Shown piece after piece: positions 15,001 through 25,338 of a stretch of 64,000 nucleotides of DNA. The stretch comes from Gracilaria domingensis (Eukaryota; Rhodophyta; Florideophyceae; Gracilariales; Gracilariaceae): the NCBI GenBank assembly GCA_022539475.1, contig VCMS01000035.1, positions 88,436 through 152,435 on the forward strand. The letters run 5' to 3'. Both the position numbers and the translations under genes were made by a program. The notes beneath the pieces are model-generated. The model was not told where the DNA came from and ran no database searches. It worked only from the letters and a program-made list of their open reading frames with translations. Position 1 is the stretch's first letter. Every line of letters starts with the position of its first letter.

Positions 15001-15215
15001 GAATGGGCCGCCTATTGTCGTCTTCCAGCGCTGCTTTCAGACGAAACGGGCAATGGTTGACATGCTGTTGAAGAGATAAGACTCCTCGGCGAGTAACGAA
15101 GGGGCACCCAGTAGACCATGGGAAGAAGAAATGAAGGAGAAACGACGACAATGACTGCAAGGGAAGGTCGTCCAAAGGGAGAAGGAGGTCGAGCGACAGT
15201 CAAGATCGACGTCAA
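12012..15215 (-). pseudogene. Plavaka/Tnp2-like DDE transposase, copy A, near-complete but frameshifted
   Basis: The main frame runs 15,175 to 12,614 (853 codons). It contains a TDKSSTTL segment followed by an AYPLHLIFLNFSDELRRK stretch, a CHRC cysteine pair after an ADIPEAKNIL motif, a PLHNLHLGISK motif and a C-terminal EHAHLLFKRHYK motif. This order is typical of Plavaka-type transposases, which cut and paste DNA with a DDE catalytic core. A one-base shift near 12,740 moves the frame into a 242-codon C-terminal part that ends at the satellite junction. At the N-terminus copy A is 20 bases shorter than copy B at about 15,108. This shifts the frame away from the homologous start at 15,215 and removes the first cysteine of a C2H2-like finger that copy B retains (YYC...GCPF...H). 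Identification rests on motif recall, not a search. A KDZ-type relative is the main alternative. Confidence 0.65.
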
Positions 15216-15451
15216 GATGAGAACGGAGAATATATTTTGAGTTTAAATCACGTGCTTTCGTTCAAAAAGGAACGTAGGTACACGTCGACCTCAACACAAG
15301 GGTGTACTTCTCGTATTATCTACCACTGGTTATAAACCTGTGGTTTCGCAACGTTGTACGCTGTACAACTGTCCAATCTCGCACAGAAAAATAAATCTCT
15401 CCCTCCGCCGCCGCCGCCGCGCCTCCGGCGTCCGACCTACCGTTACCGTCG

Positions 15452-15480
15452 CGCGTTCTACTCCGCCGGAGTAGAACGCG
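15452..15480. repeat. Perfect hairpin in transposon 5' region (14-bp arms)
   Basis: The arms CGCGTTCTACTCCG and CGGAGTAGAACGCG are exact reverse complements around a single C. The equivalent place in copy B carries a different, longer hairpin at 46,094-46,168. A CCG-rich run of several repeats lies just to the left at about 15,403-15,425. Confidence 0.85.
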
Positions 15481-15713
15481 AAGATGTGGATGGCACGGAT
15501 CACGAGCGGCGCTCCGTCGTACCTTTCTCCGCCCTCGCACTCGCTACGAAGTAGAGTGCGGGAGAGAATGAAGTACGCTTCATGTCCGCCTAATGGAGGC
15601 CTCCATAAAGCGGACATCACCCGCATCCGTAATTCCGTGCAGTCTTTCCGTGCAGTCTTTTCGTGCGTGCTTCCATATCCTTCTACGTATCTTTTTTCTA
15701 AACTAACTAATCC

Positions 15714-16310
15714 TCACCACGTCTCTTCGCGCTCTGCGACATGTAAACGGCAGGAAAAAGGGTTTGGGTTACTTGTGCGAGTTACTAGGTCCCTCGACTT
15801 TTCTAGCGCAACGTTTCTGTTTTGCTCTATCAATGGTACGTTCCATCGCATTTCAAATGTATCCAACGGAGCATTGACTAACTTATGGATCCTTTCTGCT
15901 TGCGTATACAGGTAAATGACCAATTTCATTTCGTCTCTCAAGATCGATCTCTGGCTGTTCGGGATAAGCGATTCTGGTACTTGGTTGGGACATAGGCTGC
16001 TCTCTCGTTTATCGCATCTTGCGGTATGTTTGCTGCATGGGCATTCTTGGTGTCCTTGCTTGTGAGTTCTCGCTTTGACACCTTTCGCGCTTTACGATGA
16101 ATGGATTGTTGGTAATCTAACCGATCCCTTTCCTTTTTCTTCTTCCGTTTACGAGTTACTAGGTCCCTCGACTTTTCTAGCGCAACGTTTCTCTTTTGTT
16201 TTATCAATGGTACGTTCCATCGCATTTCAAATGTATCTAACGGATCATTGAGTAACTTATGGATCCTTTCTGCTTGCGTATACAGGTAAATGACTTTTGA
16301 TGCGGACGTA
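15714..16310 (-). repeat. Tandemly duplicated ~370-bp unit with a conserved basic ORF (copy A)
   Basis: Two successive units share the stretch coding, on the minus strand, for YLYTQAERIHKL and FEMRWNVPL. The right-hand unit continues into a very basic segment (KRKKKKERDR) and ends at about 15,938. The left-hand unit diverges after LEKSRDLVT. The same two units occur in copy B at 46,228-46,810. The reading frame is open but lacks an obvious upstream ATG. It may be a remnant of an accessory transposon protein that binds DNA, or an untranslated repeat. I do not recognise the protein. Confidence 0.6.
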
Positions 16311-16334
16311 GCTCACGAGTTGCAGGTGCAGGTT

Positions 16335-16484
16335 CCTCAAGTAGGGAACCATGCATCTGGGCATGGTTCCCTATATGAGGAACGGAGAGGATGAGGCGCT
16401 TCGCGCCTCATCCTCTCGGAGTGCGTATTTGTTCTACCGATACAGCACTATGGTGGAGGTGCAGTCTGCGGCATCTGCCGCAGA
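16335..16484. repeat. Cluster of three hairpins near the transposon right end (copy A)
   Basis: Hairpin 1 spans 16,335-16,380 with arms containing TAGGGAACCATGC and GCATGGTTCCCTA. Hairpin 2 spans 16,385-16,417 with arms GAGAGGATGAGGCG and CGCCTCATCCTCTC. Hairpin 3 spans 16,465-16,484 with 9-bp arms TCTGCGGCA and TGCCGCAGA. The same three occur in order in copy B at 46,866-47,013, so they belong to the element. Confidence 0.85.
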
Positions 16485-16784
16485 TTGCGCCTACACCCGC
16501 TCCATCATGTGGAAATGGTACATGTAATATAGCGAAGTAGTGGTTAGCAAAAGCGGTCGATAGAAGAATAGATACGAATAAAACAGTATGATTTCATAAT
16601 GGGCATCATCTGTACTAGCACCAGTATTCCATGCGTTGCAGGGTATCATTCCGCAGAAGCTATCGTGTAATGTGCACCTTAATGGAAACTGAACCTAGAC
16701 TTCGCGAAATACCGTTCAGGTAGCCCTCGACTAAAGAACTAGCATGAGTGGAAAAAACCCACCAGTATTTACTGCACAGCGATT

Positions 16785-16884
16785 CTGGACGACCCAAGCA
16801 ATTATCTCCAAATTTTGAAATAATTGATCTCGATATTTTTTCAAAAACTTTACTGGACGACCCTTGCCAATTTCTGGACGACCC
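16785..16884 (+). promoter_or_regulatory. Three subterminal CTGGACGACCC repeats, copy A
   Basis: The 11-base motif occurs at 16,785, 16,853 and 16,874, all on one strand and within 135 bases of the element's right end. Copy B has it at 47,312, 47,380 and 47,401. Short direct repeats in this position commonly serve as transposase binding sites in CACTA-type elements. That role is inferred here. Confidence 0.6.
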
Positions 16885-16917
16885 TCGCCAAAAACTAGCA
16901 TCTGCAAGAGATAGACG

Positions 16918-17200
16918 TCATTTTTTGTTTTTTTTGGCCCGCAAGGTTATTTTATTTTAATTTCTTTTATTACACTTGTCAAAAATGTGCATGTCTTTTC
17001 TTTTTGTGGAAAGGCCCTAAGAGCATGTCTATCAGTAACGTCAAATCGCTAGATTGCCAATTGTTTAGCTTAAGCACTCGAAATGTCATCTATATCAGTT
17101 ACCGTAAACTTAAAGTAAAATGCCATCGAGCTATGTCCAATGCCAAATCGCATAAGATTTGGCAAGACTTCTATCTTTGCAGCCAAATCTCATAGCCACT
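16918..17200. other. AT-rich spacer with a dispersed repeat fragment
   Basis: No gene is supported. From 17,018 to about 17,073 the sequence CTAAGAGCATGTCTATCAGT and the following 35 bases match, at roughly 85-90 percent by eye, a stretch at 63,058-63,112. This indicates a fragment of a dispersed element. Confidence 0.5.
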
Positions 17201-18784
17201 CAAACGCTGCCACCTCGAACTGCTGTACTTTTCGAGATTCGAACAGCCCGATCGCCTCGGCGCGCAACACGTCGTCCACCACCTCCATGCCGCGCCGCCA
17301 CGCAAGGAAGCGTCGCTGACCGGGCTGCTACGATGAAAACGTGCATAACGGAATATGAAAACGAACTAGGTTTTATTGGAAGCAAGTCAGACGCATCATG
17401 GCTAGAGGGCTAGGTGCAGGGGTGACAAATGTAAGTCAGGCCGAAAGGATAGCCTGAGCTTATGAACAAGACGAAGGGTCAACGAACGGAAAGGCGATCT
17501 CAAGCACATCATGGACAAGGCCAGACCAACACCAATACCTCGCACGAAATGCTCAGGTAAATCGTTGAGATTCTCTTTCCACGCTTAAGGAGGAAATCGT
17601 GCAACGCGCCTTCGCATGCCAACAACTGTGCTTCGACACGTTCTTTGGCTGGCTCTTCGTCTTCCTCTGCGAGCGCGGCGAGCTCTTTGTCTTTCATGGA
17701 ATCCGGCGTGACCTCCTTCGCTTCCTATTCAATAACGCAAGTCGACCTCGCCGTCGGAACATCGGATCGATCTGTGTCATCGTCCGTAACGTGGGCCAGT
17801 ACTTCTTTCGCAGTCGACATCGTGACGAAGATTTTAGAAGAATATGGTAAAGGCATACGGGGCAGCTTCGGTGACGAGGGCAGGAGTGGCCTCGCATGCA
17901 AAAAGATATTGTTATGAACGGACAGGACGGCTGCAACATTTGATCATGCACGAATACGCAAGACCATCGGCTTCTAGCCATGTTGGCAAGTAATGTACGA
18001 CGAAATAGGATCAAGCCGACGAAATGTCAAACATGGGCAACACCCGAAGAACCACTGGGCAATCAACCAACCAGATCAACAACAACCAACCACCGACCTA
18101 CATAACGGAGAACTATACGTCGACAACACTACATGCTATGGATGGTGAGCATCACTAGGGTATTTATGACTACACGGTGAGCAAGTTACAACTTAGGGTA
18201 TACGAACCACAAGAATTGTAGATATAAACCCCCTAGTTCGAGACTTCGCAGCCAACTTGACTCTGGCAGAATACTTCCTCCCTCACGACGACCCACCAAC
18301 CCTCTCTCATCTTTCTCCATCTCTGTTGTCGACCCTCTCCTTTGGCATCCCCACTTCCCTTTAGCACGGTCTGTGCTTCTCTGCCATCAACCATCTCCCC
18401 CCGCTTTTCTTTTTCTCTACGGGCGGCCCGGTCTCCCACCCCACTTCCCTGAAGTTGTAGTGTGTTGCCCTCCGTTGGGCTCGTGTGCATATTGCGACGG
18501 GTTTAAGCGTACCGACCCCCTTGTTCCACCCACGAACTTAAGACGTGCGGTGCATCGACTAGATACTTGGCCTGCGTCTTTGTCGTCGGTTGTTGGTTTC
18601 GACGTAAACATTGAGACAGACCGTGTTGCTTCAGTTCTGTTGTTCGGCCATTGCGTTTATCGCTGAGCTACGATATTATCTCTCCCCCTTTTAGGCTGTT
18701 AGTCTCGAGCATTTCTTTTGGTGCTCTCCTTGGGTTCGTCACCACCCGCGCCGTTCCGTCTGATTACGAAAAATGGCGTCTACA
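17200..18784 (+). mobile_element. Diverged solo-LTR-like copy related to the 26-kb gypsy element's LTR
   Basis: From about 18,230 to 18,784 the sequence parallels the 3' part of the intact LTRs at 24,774-26,740 and 48,903-51,005. Shared landmarks include CCTCTCTCATC, CCCCACTTCCCTTTAGCAC, GTCGTCGGTTG and the terminal AAAAATGGCGTC. The terminal bases TACA are not followed by a primer-binding site like that at 26,741, so this looks like a solo LTR. Upstream, 17,509-17,820 carries the decayed antisense ORF, and 17,255-17,330 has GC-rich text resembling the 66-bp LTR repeats. The left end is not sharp and no target duplication was found. Confidence 0.6.
17509..17820 (-). pseudogene. Decayed homologue of the LTR antisense ORF
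   Basis: Reading minus from 17,820 gives a start MSTAKEVLAHVTDDDTD that parallels MSAKQALDTVTDDDTD of the intact LTR ORFs. It is followed by VPTARST (intact: VPRARST), an acidic stretch and a conserved RVEA. A TAG lies at about codon 32, within an IE-stop-E context that is IEHE in the intact copies. Function unknown. It matters mainly as evidence that the ORF is an old, inherited part of this LTR family. Confidence 0.6.
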
Positions 18785-19389
18785 ACGAGCGAAAGCTATT
18801 CATCGCAAATGATATCTGCATAAACCGCGAAAAAGATGTCCCTACCGTCTTTATAACTAGCTAGGCAACTTCACAGATTATTTCTTTTGGAACATCACAA
18901 CTACCTTTCAGAGCAGTCTGGGTTTTCTTGCAACAATCTTTCTACATGCACTTGAAATCCAAGAGTCTTGGTCTTTCTCTTAACAATTGCTCTCTCTACC
19001 GCTTATTGTGCTACTCTTTTCGAAGCCGATCTTGTACGTCGATGTCGTCATAAAGGTTCTACAAGATAAGGATTCTAACAAACGTGGGTTTTTCTGTAAG
19101 CAATCTGTGCCTGTGTAACTTAGTCTTCCCGCGTAGCTGCAGTACTCTAGTTGAAAATCTCTAGGTAACTGATCTTTGCTGGTCTGCGAGACGTTGTGAC
19201 TAGCGGAACGCTAGTTTTGGCTTTGGCCGGAGCAAAGCCTCTAGTATTTGTTTTTGGTTTTTCGTTGTAACCATGACTGCGTTTTAAACGTTAAAACGAC
19301 GTTTACAGAAAAATTATAGAAGATGCTAACTTTGTTTTGCGGTTCTTTTTGTGCGGTTGAGAATGTAGAGCAAACCCTTGCGACTAGCG
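18785..19389. other. No gene seen
   Basis: Unassigned sequence between the solo-LTR-like copy and the next repeat. It contains a short inverted repeat around 19,201-19,215 (CTAGCGGAACGCTAG) and nothing else I can support. Confidence 0.5.
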
Positions 19390-20130
19390 CAATGGGGGAT
19401 CCTCCACTAGGATGTCCGAGTCCCACTCCCTAATAGGGCAGACTCAGCGGAAGAGCCCTCTGTCCGTACTCGTGTCGAGTGACAAGCCGTGTGTAAGACC
19501 GGAGACGGTGACTGGATATACCGACAGAGGTGAAAACAGAGAAGGAAATAGTGACCAAAAGTGGTGAGGAAACCCAGAGAAAGGGGGAAAGAAAGGGGAA
19601 AGGAACAGAGATCCCTCCAGGGAAACCAACCCAGAGCGGAGCAAGGCCCGTGCCAACCGGCGGAAACAGGGCCGGAAGCGGAGCGACACACCACAGTGGT
19701 GCCGAAATAAACCCAATACTGGGGCGGAAACGATACCTGAACCAGGGGAAACAAACAGAAAGAATGTGCCTCACAGGGACACGCCGTGTACAAAACGGAA
19801 CAAACAACAAACAGAAACAACAAACAACAACAACAATAACAACAGAAATATACCTGGTAAGGGTTCCTAGGTGATCCTGAGGGGATAGTTATGCAAGAAC
19901 CACACGTGGTCACTGGCCCGAAGAGGATGTAAACCTACGAAGGTTGCATGAACTAGAACAAAGCCTTGGGTTGAAGAAGGCGGCCTCAGTTGGCCATTTA
20001 CTTAGAGGCTCAAGGGTGCGATCACCCGAGCATATATACTACTACTACAGTAACCGACAACTACGGTGCACACCTCCCGAGGTCCGTACACGTGGACAAC
20101 CCACTGTCAGGGTGCCAGATACTTCCTAGC
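19390..20130. repeat. Diverged terminal-repeat-like block, copy 1
   Basis: This block and 21,470-22,200 share a series of matching words in the same order (GTGTAAG.CCGG, CAGAGGTGAA, GCGGAGC followed by GTG..GA.A.AA, AACAAC, TTCCTAG) with weak identity overall. They look like two old copies of one repeat about 2.1 kb apart. Overlapping ORFs up to 168 codons lack any recognisable domain. I treat the pair as possible degraded LTRs. Confidence 0.35.
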
Positions 20131-21469
20131 GGAGATGGCACAAATATCTAAATGCCAGATCCAACACGTGGACTACTACAATACCTACCAATAGGTTCCA
20201 ATATCCAATCCACCTAGCAAGGTTCCACAAAACACACAAGAATTCTCCCAATTATTGGGGCCAGAGTCCACATCACAACACACCTTCCCAAAGGGATTCC
20301 ATCTCCTCAGAGCAAGACAAATAGTGCCCCAGTACGGGACGGCATTGCTCCACAGAGAAAAGGAGTGGTTGCATCGAAAAATATGGGTACGGGATCGGGG
20401 TAAATCAGAAAATCTGTGTTCGTGGGGGAATGGCTCGTCGTTTGTGCGTTTTGGATTTTATTAGTATTGATTTACATTTGTGGCGATCTAATTTGATGGT
20501 TTAGTGGGGAGCTGTAGTTGTCTTCAGACACGTTGCGGTTCTTTTTAGCGACATACACAAATCTTATGTTAACAAATTCTTTGGCCTTTAGTATCAAAAG
20601 CGTTTGCTAAAATCTGTTTGAAGTATTCGCGCATGTTTTTGTTTGATTAGAACAAAATCATTTATAGCAAAGCTCTTATTCACAACCGGGCTGAGCTAAA
20701 GTAGAGCTAATGAGCGCTTTTGCACAAGTAAAAGATACATGTTGGCCATCAAAAACTCCTTTTGGGATGTTCTAATCTTCCATTTGGTACATGTCTGAAT
20801 TCTACGGCTTATATATAGAACTAAGTACTTCTCTTTGAAAAAAGTAGTAAACAGCAAAATAAAGAGAAATACATATGCGCCGTGTTACACGGCGCAGTTT
20901 GGTCACTTTTCGAAGAGACATCTCACAATGGATCAAAACCCATCCAACAAATTAAAATTGAGCAGAACAAAAATCCTTGTAGAAGGTGAATTGGGGTATG
21001 CACCTAACGTAGTGCCCAAATTGTGCATATGTCTTACTAACAGTCTATACGAAACTTCATTAGATATGTCCAAACTGTTGGTAGCAATAAAGAGATTGCA
21101 TGATCTCGTTGTTGACTTGGTTTCTGAACATTGGCCACATGAATAGGTTTTTGTTTTAGATTCAACAAGAAAACCGGAAAAAGCAAATTAAACCTTGAGC
21201 GCTCAAACCTGTTTCGTTTCGGGCCGTGCGGCTGCACAAAGACATGTAAAGTTATTATTATTTTGTTCGTCATTTCAAACTGTTGGTGAATCAAAAGGAT
21301 TAAATTTATAAACAATTTTACACGTACATCAATTAAAATTTTGTATACCAAATTCGATTTCAATTGCATTTTTTAAAAGTAAGTTATGTAGAAAAATTTG
21401 AACAAACGTTTACTGTCCCCTATCATATTGAATGTTTCAAACTCTTCCTTGGTACAGAAATGTAGTGCA
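20131..21469. other. AT-rich interval without a supported gene
   Basis: Nothing recognisable apart from a weak small-gene candidate at 20,928-21,146. Confidence 0.4.
20928..21146 (+). CDS. Possible small ORF, 72 codons, unknown
   Basis: An ATG at 20,928 opens a 72-residue frame ending at 21,146. A TATA-like TTATATATAG lies at about 20,810-20,819, roughly 110 bases upstream. The product has no signal peptide and no domain I recognise; it ends in a leucine-rich stretch (LLVAIKRLHDLVVDLV) that could be helical. The surroundings are repeat-derived, so this may be chance. Confidence 0.15.
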   Translation: MDQNPSNKLKLSRTKILVEGELGYAPNVVPKLCICLTNSLYETSLDMSKLLVAIKRLHDLVVDLVSEHWPHE

Positions 21470-22200
21470 ACGTGTGGTGCAATCCCACGAGTGGGCAAAC
21501 AAGAGCCGCGTCGCGGAAGGCGCACCTACAGGGTGTTCGAGACCTGCTCTCTATAGAGGTAGATGCAGCAGTAGAACCCTCTGATAGGGCCAGCGCAATG
21601 CCGGGTGTAAGTCCGGGTGGCCCCGATCTGAGCGTGCAGTCAGAGGTGAAGGGGAAGAATCGGCGTAGGTATCCGGTTGTTCCGGCGAGCCACAGCGAGT
21701 GGAGATATCCAGCCTAACGGTAGGGAATGACAGGGGATCAGCAAACAAGCCGCACTGCGGAGCACTGACTCGTGATAAACGGGAATAAGTCCCGAGACTA
21801 GTGGGCAAAAACCTGTATAACAGGGCAGAGAAACGAGAGCCGTATGACGGAAATAATAACGAAGGAACAACAAAAGATGCCGTAACGACGGTCTAGGACT
21901 CCTCAGTGGTAGAGGTCGGATGACTAGCCCGGAATTGTGGCGGCTTGCCCGGTTAGGGACGTAGACCGTTCACAAGCGGCAAGAAAGTCAGAGCCAGAAG
22001 CCTCCTTGAGGTTTACTTCCCGTACAGTGGCGGCAAGTGCCGCCACTTATATACGGCACTTGAAAATATCAATTGAAATATCTAACTATCCGGCGATGCC
22101 GGCCAATGCACTACAGGTGTGCCCCCGTGGCAGGCTTGCCACGGCGCCCCCGCTATCGGGCCAACTTGGCACACGTGTGCAGAAATACTACCCTTCCTAG
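21470..22200. repeat. Diverged terminal-repeat-like block, copy 2
   Basis: Partner of 19,390-20,130. Internal short inverted repeats are frequent, for example GTGGCGGCAAG and the nearby GCCGCCAC at 22,027-22,049, and GGCAGGC next to GCCACGGCGCC at 22,131. No coding signal. Confidence 0.35.
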
Positions 22201-23555
22201 GCATACCCCAAAATAGGGCCACTACCCCAGTAGCCTCTCATAATCTGAGGTTTCGAAGCCGGTAACGGATCAACAAACTGTGAAAAAGACCTCGGTGCAT
22301 CCCCACAAAGGGCTTTTTGATCTACACAACGCTCATCTATGAGAAATGTCGCTGGACTTAGCCCTAATTTCCGTTCACGGGTTTGCCTGGTACTCACCAG
22401 TATATGACTAGTAGTAACTAGTGGTTGCCATCGAGATGGTTTGGACACGTGGAACACGGTGGAGCTGATCGGAGGTTGGCCACTACACGTAGGCGTTTGC
22501 CACAATTAGTGGGATGTTTAGTTAATGATATTTATTAATTTAGTGAGGACTCTACTTAGTGCGACGGCGTCGCCGCCGTCGCACCAGTAAAGTTCCCCAA
22601 CCAGGGTGATTCTACTTGAAGGATCTTGGCTCTAACCACTCTCGCCTTCGGCGGTGCACAACTCCTTATCGGAGGGACTCCCCGTGGTCACGGTGCGGCT
22701 ATCCACCCTGCGTCCCCGCAGAACACAACGTTGGGAGTGTTTCACCTTTCTGTTTGTGTTCGACCCTGTATAGGAAATACCCCGTCGATACGCCGTACCT
22801 CTCTCATCTCTTTCTCTTTCCCTCTCTTTCTCTTTCCCAATTCTGTGGTTTCGTCCCTTTTTCGAGGCTGCTACACTTACGTGTGAGTTACACTTCTCTG
22901 CTCAACTCCCAACGCTCCGTCGTGACGGTTTAGCCCCAATCTTACACCCGGCTAGTTGTGCCATTCCAAAGAGGCTCTGTTATCGGGATTGTCCTTAGTG
23001 GAGGAAGATCCCGAACGTCTTCGTGGTATTTTCCTGCTTGCAGACATTGCACTACAAGAAAGCCTTGCATTCATCAAAAATTACCAATTCTGTTCCAGTT
23101 CAGCACCTATGCTCAAATGCTTAGCATGATACGCTTTTGAAGTTGCAATTCATAAATTTCAGCTTCTAAAAGCTTTACATATTAGAAACTATAGTATTAG
23201 TGCAATATTTGTGTTAAAGATTGAAGTTTTGTATCAATAGTTCTGTTTTAAAGTTTTACAAAAAGAATAGTTTTCTCAACGTGGAAGAATTCTAAGCAGT
23301 CCACCTTGTCATGCATATCGAAAATATGGATGTCCTGCTTGGAATAATATTGAAGAGTATATCTAGATTTTATAGAATCTAACCAAACTCCACAAAGGAG
23401 CTTTGCGGTTTTTCCTTAGAGAAGCTCGCCTGTTACTCTTTTGTTGGAACTGTATAATTTTAGACATTTACGTGTTGATTTTTGACAGCGTTTTTGCAAC
23501 TCTCTGTTTTCAAAATGCTTTTAATCGAGTATTTTACAAAAGCCAAAAAAGGGAC
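22201..23555. other. Intergenic or old-repeat DNA with one strong hairpin
   Basis: At 22,559-22,584 a perfect hairpin has arms GTGCGACGGCG and CGCCGTCGCAC with a 4-base loop. From 22,780 to 22,850 a CT-rich tract resembles the CT-rich part of the gypsy LTRs. No gene is supported. Confidence 0.45.
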
Positions 23556-23768
23556 TGTCTATGAAACATTATTATGACGATCAGAGCAACCAACCTCTCT
23601 CTATACATATTTAATTATTATGCTTAGACTATTACGTGGCCAGTTACGTGGCTACCAAATTATTATGCGGTCCTCTCCGGTTTTGTTATTAGTAGTATGA
23701 AAGGGATAGAACTTGCTCTGGTCTACCAGGAGAGTTCATCCAAGCCCAATTACAACCACCATCTTTAT
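23556..23768 (+). mobile_element. Left LTR of an old gag-only LTR element (alignable part)
   Basis: The stretch starting TGTCTATGAAACATTATTATG aligns closely with 51,170-51,344 plus 51,999-52,040, with shared landmarks ATATTTAATTATTATGCTTAG, TATTACGTGGCCA and GGTCTACCAGGAG. It continues through CCAAGCCCAATTACAACCACC, after which the two copies drift apart. The right copy is interrupted by a separate solo LTR, and the 26-kb gypsy element lies between the two. Confidence 0.75.
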
Positions 23769-23878
23769 AGTTGTGAGCCCTCATCGCAATATTCGCTGCC
23801 CCTCTATTTGATCTTGCCGCTACCACTAAGGTCATTCATGTCAGTATTCTATTCAAGTTTTTTTATTTTATTCGAATT

Positions 23879-24751
23879 ATGCCGCCGCCTCAACGTTCTA
23901 GATACAGCTGGGATATCAAATCCCCACCGTGGACAGAGGGAATTAGCGACCAATGGTTATATTATGAATCCGTTATTTTATGGAAAGAGTTTCATGATGC
24001 ATTGGATACATCAAACAACAACAGAAGTCCAGCAAAATTGCAAGGTATTGTTTTATTATCTCAACTAGAAGGCCGTGCCCGAGATTTGGCATCAAAACTA
24101 GAAGTGGAAGATCTGAAGACTGAAAATGGTGCAATTACATTGGCTTAATGTATTTATAAACAGGATTCTCTATCACGGACTAGGGACATTTACGAACGGT
24201 TTCGCAAATTATTACGCAGAAGAAGGTAACACCGTGAAGCCTGTCATATTTTTGAACAACGCTTCTAAGCTGCTGTATGTAGATTTCACGACGCATGCGG
24301 TGCATTTAGTCTTCCGGACGAGCTTTTGGCTTTTATTTTATTGGAGAATTCCGAAATATCTGCTACACATCGGCTTTCTATTCTAGCGTCAGTTACACCT
24401 AAAGGAAACAATGAACCTAATGTTAAGAAGGGAGATGATTCTAAGAAGGATATTATGAGTTTAATTAATTATGATGACGTTGCATCTCTCATTCGAAGTT
24501 CAGATAAAATGATGGACCAAATATCCAAGATCATTACAGCCTATAGTTCTAAAGTTCGAGGACGGTTACCTAAAGAAGAATTTGAAAATTTGAAAAAGAC
24601 CTCGAAGTGCCATCGATGCCATGAGACTGAACATTGGGCTTATGAAGCATCTAAATGCTTATATCACCCTTCAAACCAAACTTTTGATCGTAATGCACCA
24701 CCTCCAAAACCTTCAAAACCGTCAGCCAATAACTTTATTCTTTCTGATTAG
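23879..24751 (+). pseudogene. Gag-like remnant of the old LTR element
   Basis: One reading frame runs from ATG 23,879 to a stop at 24,749-24,751 (290 codons) with three internal TAA stops (about 24,146, 24,224 and 24,275) and no frameshift. The text is gag-like: a WLYYESVILWKEFHDAL segment, a helical middle (YKQDSLSRTRDIYERF) and a cysteine-histidine cluster CHRCHETEHW resembling a degenerate zinc knuckle. No protease, reverse transcriptase or integrase follows. Only 165 bases separate the end of the gypsy insertion from the right LTR, so the element appears to have been non-autonomous. It is broken 18 bases after the gag stop region by the gypsy insertion. Confidence 0.65.
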
Positions 24752-24869
24752 GGTATTTAGATTTTGATTTTATTGTGGTGGCGGTTTAGGGGTACGTGTC
24801 CCGGGGATCTCCTGGGACACCCTCCGGAATTTTTTCGCCAACTCGTCCTCATCGGCAACCGATCGTGTG

Positions 24870-25195
24870 CGAAAGTCGCCGCGCCGGCGGGCGCGGCGCA
24901 TCATGGACACGCTCTGGCAGCTGGCGCGGCACAGCAATCAAGTCGCCGCACCGGCGGTCCCGGCGCATCGTGGAGACGCCGCGCCGGCTGGCGCGGCACC
25001 GCAGTCAAGTCTCCGCGTCAGCGGGCGCGGCGCATCATGGAAACGTCGCGCCGGCTGGCGCGGCACCCTAAGCAAGTCGCCGCGCCGGCGGGCGCGGCGC
25101 ATTATGAAGACGCCGCGCTGGCGTGGCGCAAAACAGAGTAGGCGTGCCGGCTGCCGTGGCGCAGTCAGGAGACGACGCGCCGCGCCACGCCGGCC
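24870..25195 (+). repeat. GC-rich ~66-bp tandem repeats inside the left LTR
   Basis: The unit reads roughly AAGTCGCCGCGCCGGCGGGC, then GCGGCGCATCATGGAAACG, then TCGCGCCGGCTGGCGCGGCA, with variants. About four units lie here and about six at 48,999-49,395 in the right LTR. ORFs on both strands through this block are artefacts of GC content. Confidence 0.8.
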
Positions 25196-25338
25196 CGTTG
25201 CATAAGGATAAGAGACGTGTGCTACTACTGGCGATGCTAGGCATAAGCGGAACACGTTTATTCGCAAGGCAAAAGCGGGGGTATGAAGAAAGCAAGCTGT
25301 GAAGCAGAGCGGTAGGCCCAATACTCAGTGGAGATAAC

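Larger units (their letters stand above)
12012..16917 (-). mobile_element. Plavaka/CMC-like DNA transposon, copy A (left end missing)
   Basis: This block holds a transposase gene on the minus strand, an upstream region with tandem units, hairpins and terminal repeats, and a right terminus that matches copy B at 43,600-47,444. The shared right part ends in three copies of CTGGACGACCC (16,785, 16,853, 16,874). After the last shared base the two copies go into unrelated DNA: copy B is followed by its TA target duplication and copy A by TC. The left end is not present; the transposase reading frame stops exactly where satellite DNA begins. Assignment to the CMC superfamily is inferred from transposase sequence and from the TA duplication of copy B. 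Confidence 0.75.
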
